Shown here: positions 52,109-60,868 of the stretch, one piece after another | How the letters are laid out: every line of letters starts with the position of its first letter | How positions within the stretch are numbered: the stretch's first letter is position 1 | NCBI RefSeq assembly: GCF_030817275.1 | Contig: NZ_JAUSZD010000001.1 | Coordinates: forward strand, 186,001-250,000 | Length of the DNA stretch: 64,000 nt | From: Paenibacillus sp. V4I7 | GTDB taxonomy: Bacteria > Bacillota > Bacilli > Paenibacillales > NBRC-103111 | Reading direction: 5' to 3' | Made by a program: the position numbers and the translations under genes | The notes under the pieces: generated by a model | What the model saw: only the letters and a program-made list of their open reading frames with translations | Database searches by the model: none | Told to the model about the DNA's origin: nothing

Positions 52109-53789
52109 AGGCCGCTGAAAAACATCTGTTTTTAATTTTGTGAAGAGGACCTAAATAGATAAAGGCGAATTTCCATTCAATATCTTAATGAGAATTCGCC
52201 TTTATTATGGTTTTCTTCATGCTTTTTACTTTAGTAGCGTCAATATTCTTTTGAGATTGACAGTGAATATAGCCATTGCTCCTTGTATGTGCATGCCAAT
52301 GAGACCCGAGGAAGATGCCACATCATACCCGTGTCTGTGTTTTAGTTCACTATTTTTCACTTCAATTTTGTAGCGCTCTTTTGCTTTCTCTTTGAAATGT
52401 TCACCTTCCTGGAAGGCTAGCTGTTCGCTATGCTCCGCTGATTTGATGCTGATCGAATAGGCTTTTGTTTTCGCCCCTTCTTTATAACAACCTTCTTTTA
52501 AAGGGCATTTTTTACATTTTTCGATATCAAAGTAATAGGAGTCTCTTTGGTTTTCACCCATATTTTTTGTTCCCGTGCGCGCCCTGCGAATCGCCATATG
52601 TCCCGCTTTGCAAACGTACAGCCCTGCATCTTTATTAAACTCAAATTCATCTTCTTTTTTACGATTTCCTTGTGTAATTAAGGGATGTAATTTTGATACT
52701 AATTGCAATTCATTTTCATTGGCATATTGGATATTCTCTTTCTCAGAATAGGCAGTATCTCCAATGACCGTATCGATTTCCATGCCTGTTTTGCGACTTT
52801 TCTCGATCAAGGATTGTAATTGTTTCCCATCACTTTTCTCTCCTGTTGTAATGATGGCAGCTGTAATAATACGTTCTTCATTCATGGCAATATGTGTTTT
52901 ATAGCCAAAGAAAGAGGAGTCTGCCGTCTTGTGACCCACACGTGCGTCAGGATCATTCGAGAGTTGAAGGTGCTCTATGTGATCTTCCACCATTTCTTTC
53001 AAGTAATTCAGCTTTTCTTTTACCTTTGGATATTCGCGGAGAGCTTCTTCTTTTTCAACGGAATCAATTACTTTTTGACAATAGTCCAGTTCATCTGCTA
53101 ATTCGTTAGACGTTGTTTTTGGCGGGAACTTGTACTTCATGTTTTCATCGATCTGGTACACTGATTTCCGTAACAGTTTGGACTTCTCCTTCAATATCTC
53201 TATTGGTGATTGCTGATTGAATCGTGATTTCGTGTGAGTAGCATCCACAATTATTGAGCGGCTCTTAATGATTTCTTTTTCCAAAGCTATTGCCACTGTT
53301 TTTTGAATCAGCATGTCGAGAAGGTTCATATCTTTCAAGCGAAGTTTGCGAAACTTCGTAAGTGAACTGGGATCGATAACCCTGTCTTCTGGTGCCATAT
53401 CTAAGAAATACTTGAGAGACATGTCATATTTCGAACGTTCCACGACATCTATATCTGATAAATCGAAGATTGATTTTAGTAGTAAATACTTGAACATTCG
53501 AATAGGTGGAACAGCATTTCGGCCATTGTCGAGGCAGTATTTATTCTGTAATTCTTCATGGACAAATGAAAAGTCTACGAGGTCATTAATTTGACGTAAC
53601 ATATTATCGTTAGGTACTACGATATCGTAAATGGCCATAAATGGACTAAGAATAAGGGATTGTTGGTTTGAAATCATCCGAGACACCACCTGAAATTAGT
53701 TAACTAAATTATACAGGAAAACAGGGTACCTTTCCTCAGAATTGTTATAAGGTACCCTATTTATATGATTTGAACTTTTTCAGTGGCCT
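52109..53789 (-). mobile_element. IS1182-family insertion sequence (1681 bp)
   Basis: Terminal inverted repeat AGGCCRCTGAAAAA (52109-52122 and 53776-53789), one transposase gene, intact 11-bp target duplication. Outside the ends, AACAGGCTACC (left) and GGCAGCCTGTT (right) form an 11-bp stem with one mismatch, so the element lies in the loop of a hairpin that belonged to a cassette-type intergenic element. It therefore arrived after the array formed. An internal hairpin (AAAGGCGAATT with AATTCGCCTTT, 52157-52203) lies past the transposase end. Confidence 0.85.
52226..53677 (-). CDS. IS1182-family DDE transposase
   Basis: A 483-residue transposase; ATG 53677 with AGGTGG 8 bp upstream is preferred over the GTG at 53689. 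N-terminal helical domain ('PPIRMFKYLLLKSIFDLSD'), then the catalytic core: 'IIVDATHTKSRF' (first Asp), 'DTVIGDTAYSEKEN' (second Asp) and near the end 'NSELKHRHGYD' (Glu). A CxxC...C cluster ('CKKCPLKEGC') precedes the Glu, typical for IS1182. The frame is intact, so the element may be active. Confidence 0.9.
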   Translation of the reverse strand: MISNQQSLILSPFMAIYDIVVPNDNMLRQINDLVDFSFVHEELQNKYCLDNGRNAVPPIRMFKYLLLKSIFDLSDIDVVERSKYDMSLKYFLDMAPEDRVIDPSSLTKFRKLRLKDMNLLDMLIQKTVAIALEKEIIKSRSIIVDATHTKSRFNQQSPIEILKEKSKLLRKSVYQIDENMKYKFPPKTTSNELADELDYCQKVIDSVEKEEALREYPKVKEKLNYLKEMVEDHIEHLQLSNDPDARVGHKTADSSFFGYKTHIAMNEERIITAAIITTGEKSDGKQLQSLIEKSRKTGMEIDTVIGDTAYSEKENIQYANENELQLVSKLHPLITQGNRKKEDEFEFNKDAGLYVCKAGHMAIRRARTGTKNMGENQRDSYYFDIEKCKKCPLKEGCYKEGAKTKAYSISIKSAEHSEQLAFQEGEHFKEKAKERYKIEVKNSELKHRHGYDVASSSGLIGMHIQGAMAIFTVNLKRILTLLK

Positions 53790-53851
53790 CCAGTATGCAG
53801 GCAGCCTGTTTTATTTCTGTGCTATCGTTCTTCGTTAGTTGAACACGCTTT

Positions 53852-54622
53852 TCACTTTATGTTCTTAAATTTTTCTTCATTAGCTTTTTCAGTAAATTTT
53901 ATCTGATCAAAAGCAATAGTTTGTACAGGCTTATCACCATCCGAAGAAACAATCTTCAGGATAATTCCAGCTTGGTTATCAAACCAAATAGTTAGCTTAT
54001 TCCCTAGTTTCTCAATCCCCACTTTACGGTTTATAACTATAACTGTAGAATCACGATCAAGGAACTTTTCTTCAACCTTTAACGTGGATTGACCACTACT
54101 AATGGCATTGTGAATAAACATTTTTGGATACAATAATTCGTTTACACCACCGATAGGTAGAAGTACTCCAAGTCCATTAATATCTGCTGGGGTTAATTTA
54201 CTTATTTCACCATCAGATCCTTTAATTTGAACATTTGTTCCGTCATTTATTGACTCTTCAAATCGATCCGGTGTTTTAGAATCTAATATGTGCTTCACGT
54301 AGAATCGGCTTGGTTGTTCGATAACAAGTTCAACTAGTTCCTTTTCTCCAGTAGACTCAAGTGTTTTTATAATCTTTCCTTCTAAAGCTGAGTATTTATG
54401 ATTCACATCCAGGAGTTTATTGATAATTGCTGAGATATCACTAACTTGTTCTTTTGTTTCACCAATTTGACCCGAATTATTGGGTTCAGCAGAAGTCAAT
54501 AAATTTGGATTTGACTCTTGTATTATAGGTCCGTCTTGTGTAGCCGTATCATTATTCTTTACATTGCAACCTACCACCAATAAAAAAATTATTATTGTGA
54601 GTAAAGACCACCTATGCTTCAA
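53852..54622 (-). CDS. LolA/MucB-like lipoprotein, copy 1
   Basis: A 256-residue lipoprotein. TTG 54622 lies behind GGGGAGGG; the longer frame has no site. Signal peptide ends in the lipobox LVVGC. The mature part has 'LEGKIIKTLESTG', 'PSRFYVKHI', 'KLTIWFDNQAGIILKIV', typical of outer-membrane-lipoprotein-sorting or MucB/RseB-like beta folds that bind lipids in Gram-positives. Copy 2 (58818-59582) differs in a few residues and lacks 'VGIE' as 'EGK'. It is followed by the intergenic element carrying the IS. Confidence 0.75.
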   Translation of the reverse strand: MKHRWSLLTIIIFLLVVGCNVKNNDTATQDGPIIQESNPNLLTSAEPNNSGQIGETKEQVSDISAIINKLLDVNHKYSALEGKIIKTLESTGEKELVELVIEQPSRFYVKHILDSKTPDRFEESINDGTNVQIKGSDGEISKLTPADINGLGVLLPIGGVNELLYPKMFIHNAISSGQSTLKVEEKFLDRDSTVIVINRKVGIEKLGNKLTIWFDNQAGIILKIVSSDGDKPVQTIAFDQIKFTEKANEEKFKNIK

Positions 54623-54858
54623 TTGAACTTCCCTCCCCATATCAATATGTCTATATCTGATCTTCTCAACATCCTCACTTAGTAGAAGGCAAAAAGTAAC
54701 CATCGGGAAAAAATGTTCTCTTCTTCAATGAGCATAAATCATCACCCCCTGCTTAAATAACAAATAATACCAATTGTTTAGACGATGCAAATACACTGAT
54801 AGTTGCGTTAACCTCCCATACAGTTGAAAAAAGTGGTAGCTTAAACTCAAGTTTCCAA

Positions 54859-54945
54859 CACGTTCTACTGCCTTTTAGTTCAAAGAAATCAAAAAGGAGC
54901 CGCTTCAATGCAGCTCAGAACTATAGTTTTCCTAGGGAGCTTAAT
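54859..54945 (-). repeat. Cassette-type intergenic element between stalk and lipoprotein genes (copy 1)
   Basis: Minus strand: TTTATTAAGCTCCC..., AAAACTATAGTT, hairpin GAGCTGC/GCGGCTC followed by CTTTTTG, then GAACTAAAAGGCAGTAGAACG. Confidence 0.55.
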
Positions 54946-55015
54946 AAACATAAGGGAAGTATCAAGTATAATAATCTCCTTCACAGATGGTCCCCGTTCA
55001 TATGTTTACTGCTGA

Positions 55016-55651
55016 TTATTCATACATGGCTTCAGATGTCGAACCATCTTGATTAAGAATGTACGAATAAGTTTTCCTATCTACATCAGTAACCGAACTA
55101 GTGTACCAGAATTGAATCTTTTCTAATTTGCCTTCGTTAGACCAATTAATCAATAATTGTCCCCGTATCTTTCCTTGTCCGAGACTTTCAAAATCAATAT
55201 TACTTAAATCACCATATTGATAGTCTTGAGTTGCCATGTAATCATATCTCCATACTGCTTGCTGATTATCTTCATTTGGTCTTTCTACTACTGGCTCACC
55301 AATAAGTTCTTTAACATATCTTTGATCATTACCTACATTCAAACGAAAATGGATTAGCCATACCTTTTTTGCAAATTCGTCGATGTTTGTAGGTTCATTC
55401 ATGATGGAAACAACCTTATCTTTATCTAGATACCTTATACCTACCCCAAGACTCTCAGCAACAAATCGAATAGGTACATAAGCATGACCATTATAATTTA
55501 ATGTGGTGTATTCACTGTCTAATTGTTTAGTTTGACCGTTAAACTCGTATCTAACTGGAAATAAGTACGCTTGAATTGTGTCAGAGGCATACACGGCAGT
55601 TGTCGCTGTTAAACCAATTCCGCAAATTAGACCTAAAAAGAACTTTTTCAA
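55016..55651 (-). CDS. Secreted stalk-domain protein, copy 1
   Basis: A 211-residue protein. I start at TTG 55651, 8 bp after GGGAG: in the third paralogue (58615) the ATG present here is out of frame while the TTG-AAA-AAG start is kept. Signal peptide MKKFFLGLICGIGLTATTAVYA, stalk domain ('VRYEFNGQTKQLDSEYTTL', 'YNGHAYVPIRFVAESLG', 'RYLDKDKVVSIM') and a 120-residue C-terminal domain with 'YVKELIGEPVVE', a SmpA/OmlA-like pattern. Almost identical to 59965-60600. Confidence 0.8.
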   Translation of the reverse strand: MKKFFLGLICGIGLTATTAVYASDTIQAYLFPVRYEFNGQTKQLDSEYTTLNYNGHAYVPIRFVAESLGVGIRYLDKDKVVSIMNEPTNIDEFAKKVWLIHFRLNVGNDQRYVKELIGEPVVERPNEDNQQAVWRYDYMATQDYQYGDLSNIDFESLGQGKIRGQLLINWSNEGKLEKIQFWYTSSVTDVDRKTYSYILNQDGSTSEAMYE

Positions 55652-55746
55652 ATTCATCACTCCCGATATTAATTTCTAATGAATTAGACGAAGCGAACAA
55701 GTAAAAAGTTTCCATTTATATCTTTCTTACTCTCAAGCAATATCAC

Positions 55747-55835
55747 TAAACTGCCCGTTACTTCAACAGACTACCAAGTAACCTGGCTGGCAGCCTGTTG
55801 TTATTGATCTAATAGTTTCCCATTAGAGCGTAAGA
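55747..55835 (-). repeat. Cassette-type intergenic element before the stalk gene
   Basis: Minus strand: TTACGCTCTAATGGGAAACTA, split as TTACGCTCTAATGG and GAAACTATTAG, hairpin AACAGGCTGCC/GGTAGTCTGTT, then TTGAAGTAACGGGCAG. A second hairpin (GTAAGAAAAAGGTGG with CCTTTTTCTTAC) lies next to it at 55829-55860. Confidence 0.6.
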
Positions 55836-55885
55836 AAAAGGTAACCACCTTTTTCTTACAGCCCTTATTGAACGAAGATTCGTAT

Positions 55886-56065
55886 TTAGCTTTCCGTTTT
55901 TTTATTTAGTAAAATTGCTGTTATTAATGAAAGCTGTAGTGAAAGAACAATTCCAATTATAAAAACCATACCTCCATCATTGGCACTTGGCTTAATTGTA
56001 ATACCAATTATAAAGAAGAGAATAATTGAAACAAATACTGAAAGTATGAAATAACCAAAGGTCAT
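55886..56065 (-). CDS. Small two-helix membrane protein (59 residues)
   Basis: ATG 56065 behind AAAAGGTG. Two membrane segments (FILSVFVSIILFFIIGI and MVFIIGIVLSLQLSLITAI). Not recognised. Confidence 0.45.
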   Translation of the reverse strand: MTFGYFILSVFVSIILFFIIGITIKPSANDGGMVFIIGIVLSLQLSLITAILLNKKTES

Positions 56066-56221
56066 TTGATCACACCTTTTCTTAAGTATTTTGTTATAAC
56101 TGTCTTCAGTTATGCAGATTATACCATAAACTGGTATTTGCAAGAATAACATTTATTGTGCTAATCTGCCCTATCGTATTATGAGGTCAAGTAAACCTCT
56201 AGGGGGTAACCGATGAAATAC

Positions 56222-57064
56222 CTAAAAGTATCGACGATATAATTCTCTCCTACGCTCTCCGCGCAGCTGAGCATAAATCTGTGTAGTAGACGCTTTTTCA
56301 TGCCCAAGCATACCCTGAATAAATTCTAGCGGTGCACCGTTATCTAGCAATTGACAGGCATATGTGTGACGGAATCGATGAGGATATACATTGGCATTAA
56401 TTTTTCCGCGTTTTGCCAGCTTTTTTAATGACCAACGTATTGTTGGAATCGTCAATCGTCGGGTTGGATTCGTTTCGGTAACAAACAATGCTTTACAAGT
56501 ATCTCCACGGCTCTCTAAGTATCTTTTTAACCAAACCTTACACTCGGTAGTAAAATAAACCTCTCTTTGTTTAGAACCCTTACCATTCACAATTGCTGAA
56601 CAGTTCTCCCAGTTAACGTCTTCAATGTTTATTTTCTGAACTTCTCCTACGCGGCAGCCTGTGCAGTACAAAAATTCCAACAGAGCATGCTCACGGTGAG
56701 AATGACAGGTAATCTTAAGATGAATAACATCCTCCTCAACTAGGAATTTCGGAATACGTTTGTCCATCTTAGGCTCTCTCAGCTTGAGAGAAGGATTCCG
56801 TGTCATATGACCTTCTTCAAATGCAAAGCGAAAAAGAGATCGTACAAATCGAATTCGATGACCTAAGCTACTCGGTTTTAATCGCTCTGATACCCTTGCA
56901 AAGTAATCTTTTAACAAATTTAAAGATATTTCTTCAATCTCCATATTACCCAGTTCACGAATCAACATGTTGAGTTGTAGAAAGTATGCTTTCATTGTAT
57001 GTGAGCTGAACCCCAGGATACGTTTGTCAGCTTCATACAGCATCCATAACTCCTTCAATGTCAT
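56222..57064 (-). CDS. Tyrosine recombinase (XerC/XerD-like) inside the cassette array
   Basis: A 280-residue recombinase. N-terminal SAM-like core-binding domain (1-95), then the catalytic domain with Arg138 ('CTGCRVGEV'), Lys in 'GKGSKQREV' (about 162-168), 'HRFRH' (229-233), His255 ('LGHEKAS') and Tyr264 ('TQIYAQL'). All six catalytic residues are present, so it should be active. It has no extra domain like the integron-integrase insert. It lies among the exported-protein genes and their repeated elements and is the best candidate for moving them. Its ribosome site (GGGAGGG) is closed in a hairpin. Confidence 0.85.
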   Translation of the reverse strand: MTLKELWMLYEADKRILGFSSHTMKAYFLQLNMLIRELGNMEIEEISLNLLKDYFARVSERLKPSSLGHRIRFVRSLFRFAFEEGHMTRNPSLKLREPKMDKRIPKFLVEEDVIHLKITCHSHREHALLEFLYCTGCRVGEVQKINIEDVNWENCSAIVNGKGSKQREVYFTTECKVWLKRYLESRGDTCKALFVTETNPTRRLTIPTIRWSLKKLAKRGKINANVYPHRFRHTYACQLLDNGAPLEFIQGMLGHEKASTTQIYAQLRGERRRELYRRYF

Positions 57065-57068
57065 AATA

Positions 57069-57121
57069 AAAACCCTCCCAAGTATAAGTTATCTCTAGCT
57101 TTGCTAGAATTTGGAGGGTTT
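57069..57121 (-). promoter_or_regulatory. Hairpin closing the recombinase ribosome site
   Basis: On the minus strand AAACCCTCCAA (57111-57121) pairs with TTGGGAGGGTTT (57070-57081, one bulged base), the 3' arm holding the GGGAGGG site 8 bp from the ATG; an inner stem CTAGC-GCTAG lies between. T5 after the stem also allows termination. Confidence 0.65.
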
Positions 57122-57141
57122 AATCTTAATGCTTATTTTTA

Positions 57142-57180
57142 TGCTAGCGTTACCTGTTAGCGTAGACAATGTTGCAGGCG
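57142..57180 (-). repeat. Cassette-type core upstream of the recombinase
   Basis: Minus strand CTACGCTAACAGGTAACGCTAG: core CTACGCTAAC, then AGGTAACGCTAG. No full hairpin is evident here. Confidence 0.45.
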
Positions 57181-57195
57181 AGCATCTAGATGTTC

Positions 57196-57681
57196 TTATT
57201 TTTCTTCTTCCCAACCTTCATTTATCCATTTATACAGTTCAGGTGATTCGGCTCGAATCTTGTTCGAATCATTTCTTAGTACGATTTCACTTTTAGCTGG
57301 GGTGCAGGTCTTTGAACCACTGCCGTCAACATTTGTTTGTGAAACACAGTCATACGCAGGTTCAACAGTTATCATCTTGCCATCATCCGTCTTTATGCTT
57401 ATTACCATTGGGTAGCCATGCTTTCCATATTCCGTTTGACCACTGATAGGTTTTGAAGTGTTTATCCACCCAATAATTTTTGAAATGGTGGTTTTCCCAG
57501 CTCCATCAGTGTTTTGAAATAAAGGGGAATGTTTCGTTCCTGGCAAGCCCCCGACAACCTGTATTGACGATATATCTTCTGCCTTAAGCAACTGCCTATT
57601 TGAAGCATTTAAATTAGGGTTACAAGCAGACATGACAATTGTAATCAAAACGATAAATGGAACAACAACGATTTTTCTCAT
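57196..57681 (-). CDS. Lipoprotein, paralogue of the 60869 gene
   Basis: A 161-residue lipoprotein, ATG 57681 behind GGGGGAG; lipobox VMSAC. The mature part ('VVGGLPGTKHSPLFQN', 'KIIGWINTSKPI', 'YGKHGYPMVISI', 'VEPAYDC') matches the 60869-61420 gene along its whole length. Two Cys in 'YDC...KTC' may form a disulfide. Function unknown. Confidence 0.7.
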   Translation of the reverse strand: MRKIVVVPFIVLITIVMSACNPNLNASNRQLLKAEDISSIQVVGGLPGTKHSPLFQNTDGAGKTTISKIIGWINTSKPISGQTEYGKHGYPMVISIKTDDGKMITVEPAYDCVSQTNVDGSGSKTCTPAKSEIVLRNDSNKIRAESPELYKWINEGWEEEK

Positions 57682-57812
57682 TAGCTCCCCCTTCAATACA
57701 CGTTTTCTTTCACTGCACGGCCAATTTCTTTATAGCTAATGACATATTTCAATAGACGAAGTAAAGCTCAGGTAAGTTCCATTATTCAGCCTTTTAATTG
57801 AACATTAAAATA

Positions 57813-57840
57813 GAGACCCACAGCAACGGGCTGAGGGTCT
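57813..57840 (-). terminator. Hairpin after the 57995 stalk gene
   Basis: AGACCCACAGC and GGCTGAGGGTCT pair around AACG. Confidence 0.5.
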
Positions 57841-57935
57841 GAGTATGTGTATTTAAAAGGGGGTCGAGTTTAATTATAGGCTTGATTCATTAATGCCACA
57901 TGAATATAAGATATCATTTTTGTTACAATTACTTA

Positions 57936-57990
57936 ACTCTCGTTACCCGTTAGCGTAGTGATAAAGCCCCATCTTTAATGATGCTTTTTC
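57936..57990 (-). repeat. Cassette-type element after the 57995 stalk gene
   Basis: Minus strand: hairpin AAAGCATC/GATGGGGCTTT then CTACGCTAACGGGTAACGAG. Confidence 0.5.
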
Positions 57991-57994
57991 AGCT

Positions 57995-58615
57995 TTATTC
58001 GTATATAGCATCTGTGATTGAGCCGTCTTCGTATAAATAGTTCACGTGAATCCATTTATCTTTTGTGTACCACAATGCAATTCTTTCAACTTTGCCTTCA
58101 TTAGACCAATGAATGAAAATCTGAGCTTTAATATCTCCTTGTTCAAGACCCTTAACGTCAATTTTGTTTAAATCATCGTATTTATATCCTTGAATCGGCG
58201 ATATATCATATCTCCAAACCGCTTGTTCTGAATCATCATTCGTTCGTTCTACGCTCGGTTCGCCTAAAAGACCTTTTACATAATTTCTGTCCACTCCGTT
58301 AGTTATGCGGTATTGGACCAGCCAAACCTTTTTTGTTACTTCATCAACGTTAGTTGGCTCATTCATAATCGAAATCACATTATCTTTGTCTGCATACCTT
58401 ATTCCAAGCCCCAAGCTTTCTGCTACAAAACGTACAGGTACATAAGCATGACCGTTATAGTTCAATACCGTATATTCACTGCCGATTTCTTTGTTTTGTC
58501 CATTCACTTCGAATTTCGCAGGAAACAAGTATGCTCGAATAGTGTCTGCGCCATATACAGCAGTCGTAGCTGTTAAACCAACTCCGCAAATCAGACCTAA
58601 AACAAACTTTTTCAA
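57995..58615 (-). CDS. Secreted stalk-domain protein, diverged third paralogue
   Basis: A 206-residue protein with TTG start (58615) behind AGGGGAG. Same layout as the 55016 and 59965 genes: signal peptide MKKFVLGLICGVGLTATTAVYG, stalk domain ('FEVNGQNKEIGSEYTVL', 'RYADKDNVISIM') and C-terminal domain, about two thirds identical by eye. It shows that TTG-AAA-AAG is the conserved start of the three. Confidence 0.8.
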   Translation of the reverse strand: MKKFVLGLICGVGLTATTAVYGADTIRAYLFPAKFEVNGQNKEIGSEYTVLNYNGHAYVPVRFVAESLGLGIRYADKDNVISIMNEPTNVDEVTKKVWLVQYRITNGVDRNYVKGLLGEPSVERTNDDSEQAVWRYDISPIQGYKYDDLNKIDVKGLEQGDIKAQIFIHWSNEGKVERIALWYTKDKWIHVNYLYEDGSITDAIYE

Positions 58616-58726
58616 AATTCATCACTCCCCTTGTTTACTACTATAATTTATAGACGGAGCGAACAAGTGGTAAGTATCACCATTTATTCAATTTTTATTC
58701 AATCCACTTGCACGCAGGTATTCCAC

Positions 58727-58810
58727 ATTCCTGCCCGTTACTTCAATAACCGAAAAAGGAGCAGCTACAACGTAGCAAGCTCCTCAGCTAAAGTTCGCCG
58801 TTAGTTGAAC
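58727..58810 (-). repeat. Cassette-type intergenic element, best-preserved copy
   Basis: Minus strand: core 1 TTCAACTAACGGCGAAC, TTTAGCT, hairpin GGAGCTTGCTAC/GTAGCTGCTCC with TTTTTC, then core 2 TTGAAGTAACGGGCAGGAA. Confidence 0.65.
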
Positions 58811-58817
58811 GCGCTTT

Positions 58818-59582
58818 TCACTTTATTTTCTTAAATTTTTCCTCATTAGCTTTGTCGGTAAATTTTATCTGATCAAATGCAATAGTTTGTACAGGCTTAT
58901 CACCATCTGAAGAAATAATCTTTAGGATAATTCCAGCTTGGTTATCAAACCAAATAGTTAGCCTATTTCCCAGTTTCCCCTCTTTACGGTCTATAACTAT
59001 AACTGTAGAATCACGATCAAGGAACTTTTCTTCAACCTTTAACGTGGATTGACCACTACTAATGGCATTGTGAATAAACATTTTTGGATACAATAATTCG
59101 TTTACACCACCGATAGGTAGAAGTACTCCAAGTCCATTAATATCTGCTGGGGATAATTGACTTATTTCACCATCAGATCCTTTAATTTGAAAATTTGTTC
59201 CATCAAATATTGACTCTTCAAATAGATCCGGAGTTTTAGAATCTAATATGTGCTTCACGTAGAATCGGCTAGGCTGTTCGATAGCAAGTTCAATTAGCTC
59301 CTTTTCTCCAGTAGGCTCAAATGTTTTTATGATCTTTCCTTCTAAAGCTGAGTATTTATGATTCACATCCAGGAGTTTATTGATAATTGCTGAGATATCA
59401 CTAACTCGTTCTTTTGTCTCACCGATTTGACCCGGATTATTGGGTTCAGCATAGGTCAATAAATTTGGATTTGACTCTTTTATTATAGGTCCGTCTTGTG
59501 TAGCCGTATCATTATTCTTTACATTGCAACCTACCACCAATAAAAAAATTATTATTGTGAGTAAAGACCACCTATGCTTCAA
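58818..59582 (-). CDS. LolA/MucB-like lipoprotein, copy 2
   Basis: A 254-residue lipoprotein with TTG start (59582) and lipobox LVVGC, almost the same as the 53852-54622 gene (differences scattered, two residues shorter around 'INRKVGIEK' versus 'IDRKEGK'). Substitutions without frame damage suggest both copies are kept by selection. Confidence 0.75.
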   Translation of the reverse strand: MKHRWSLLTIIIFLLVVGCNVKNNDTATQDGPIIKESNPNLLTYAEPNNPGQIGETKERVSDISAIINKLLDVNHKYSALEGKIIKTFEPTGEKELIELAIEQPSRFYVKHILDSKTPDLFEESIFDGTNFQIKGSDGEISQLSPADINGLGVLLPIGGVNELLYPKMFIHNAISSGQSTLKVEEKFLDRDSTVIVIDRKEGKLGNRLTIWFDNQAGIILKIISSDGDKPVQTIAFDQIKFTDKANEEKFKKIK

Positions 59583-59808
59583 TTGAACTTCCCTCCCCAT
59601 ATCAATATGTCTATATCTGATCTTCTCAACATCCTCACTTAGTAGAAGGCAAAAAGTAACCATCGGGAAAAAATGTTCTCTTCTTCAATGAGCATAAATC
59701 ATCACTCCTCCTGCTTAAATAACAAATAATACCAATTGTTTAGACGATGCAAATATATTGATAGTTGCGTTAACCTCTCATACAGTAGCTTGAACTCAAG
59801 TTTCCAAC

Positions 59809-59895
59809 ACGTTCTACTGCCTTTTAATTCAAAGAAATCAAAAAGGAGCCGCTTCAATGCAGCTCAGAACTATAGTTTTCCTAGGGAGCTTAATA
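59809..59895 (-). repeat. Cassette-type intergenic element (copy 2 of the 54859 one)
   Basis: Same sequence as 54859-54945 apart from a few bases: TTTATTAAGCTCCC, AAAACTATAGTT, hairpin, GAATTAAAAGGCAGTAG. Confidence 0.55.
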
Positions 59896-59964
59896 AACAT
59901 AAGGGAAGTATCAAGTATAATAATCTCCTTCACAGACGGTCCCCGTTCATATGTTTACTGCTGA

Positions 59965-60600
59965 TTATTCATACATGGCTTCAGATGTCGAACCATCTTG
60001 ATTAAGAATGTACGAATAAGTTTTCCTATCTACATCAGTAACCGAACTAGTGTACCAGAATTGAATCTTTTCTAATTTGCCTTCGTTAGACCAATTAATC
60101 AATAATTGTCCCCGTATCTTTCCTTGACCGAGACCTTCAAAATCAATATTACTTAAATCACCATATTGATAGTCTTGAGTTGCCATGTAATCATATCTCC
60201 ATACTGCTTGCTGATTATCTTCATTTGTTCTTTCTACTACTGGCTCACCAATAAGTTCTTTAACATATCTTTGATCATTACCTACATTCAAACGAAAATG
60301 GATTAGCCATACCTTTTTTGCAAATCCGTCGATGTTTGTAGGTTCATTCATGATGGAAATAACCTTATCTTTATCTAGATACCTTATACCTACCCCAAGA
60401 CTCTCGGCAACAAATCGAATAGGTACATAAGCATGACCATTATAATTTAATGTGGTGTATTCACTGTCTAATTGTTTAGTTTGACCGTTAAACTCGTATC
60501 TAACTGGAAATAAGTACGCTTGAATTGTGTCAGAGGCATACACGGCAGTTGTCGCTGTTAAACCAATTCCGCAAATTAGACCTAAAACGAACTTCTTCAA
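59965..60600 (-). CDS. Secreted stalk-domain protein, copy 2
   Basis: A 211-residue protein with TTG start (60600), nearly identical to the 55016-55651 gene: signal peptide, stalk domain and C-terminal domain unchanged except a handful of residues. Confidence 0.8.
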   Translation of the reverse strand: MKKFVLGLICGIGLTATTAVYASDTIQAYLFPVRYEFNGQTKQLDSEYTTLNYNGHAYVPIRFVAESLGVGIRYLDKDKVISIMNEPTNIDGFAKKVWLIHFRLNVGNDQRYVKELIGEPVVERTNEDNQQAVWRYDYMATQDYQYGDLSNIDFEGLGQGKIRGQLLINWSNEGKLEKIQFWYTSSVTDVDRKTYSYILNQDGSTSEAMYE

Positions 60601-60696
60601 ATTCATCACTCCCGATATTAATTTCTAATGAATTAGACGAAGCTAACAAGTAAAAAGTTTCCATTTATACCGTTCTTACACTCAAGTAATATCACT

Positions 60697-60763
60697 AAAC
60701 TGCCCATTAGTTTAATGAACCAAGGAGCTGCTATCGCGGCAAACTGTCCCTGATCATTGAACT
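60697..60763 (-). repeat. Cassette-type intergenic element (degenerate core 1)
   Basis: Minus strand: GAGTTCAATGATCAGGGAC, hairpin around GTTTGCCGCGATAGCAGCTCC, then core 2 TTAAACTAATGGGCAG. Confidence 0.5.
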
Positions 60764-60868
60764 CTCGATCCTAGTTTGCTATATGTTTCAACCTTCAAGA
60801 ATTACAAATTCCACAAAAGGTAGCAAAGAATCATTAAAGCTGAACTTTTTAATTTCCATAATAATATG

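Larger units (their letters stand above)
52098..53800. repeat. 11-bp target duplication of the IS1182-type element
   Basis: CCAGTATGCAG occurs directly outside both ends (52098-52108 and 53790-53800). Confidence 0.75.
53833..55760. repeat. Duplicated two-gene unit, copy 1
   Basis: Nearly identical to 58799-60709. It holds a lipoprotein gene and a stalk-domain gene with the intergenic element between them. Left break at the core CGTTAGTTGAAC, right break at CTGCCCGTTA, so it is a whole cassette unit. Confidence 0.85.
58799..60709. repeat. Duplicated two-gene unit, copy 2
   Basis: Near-identical to 53833-55760, including the intergenic element inside. Breakpoints are the same two cores. Confidence 0.85.
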
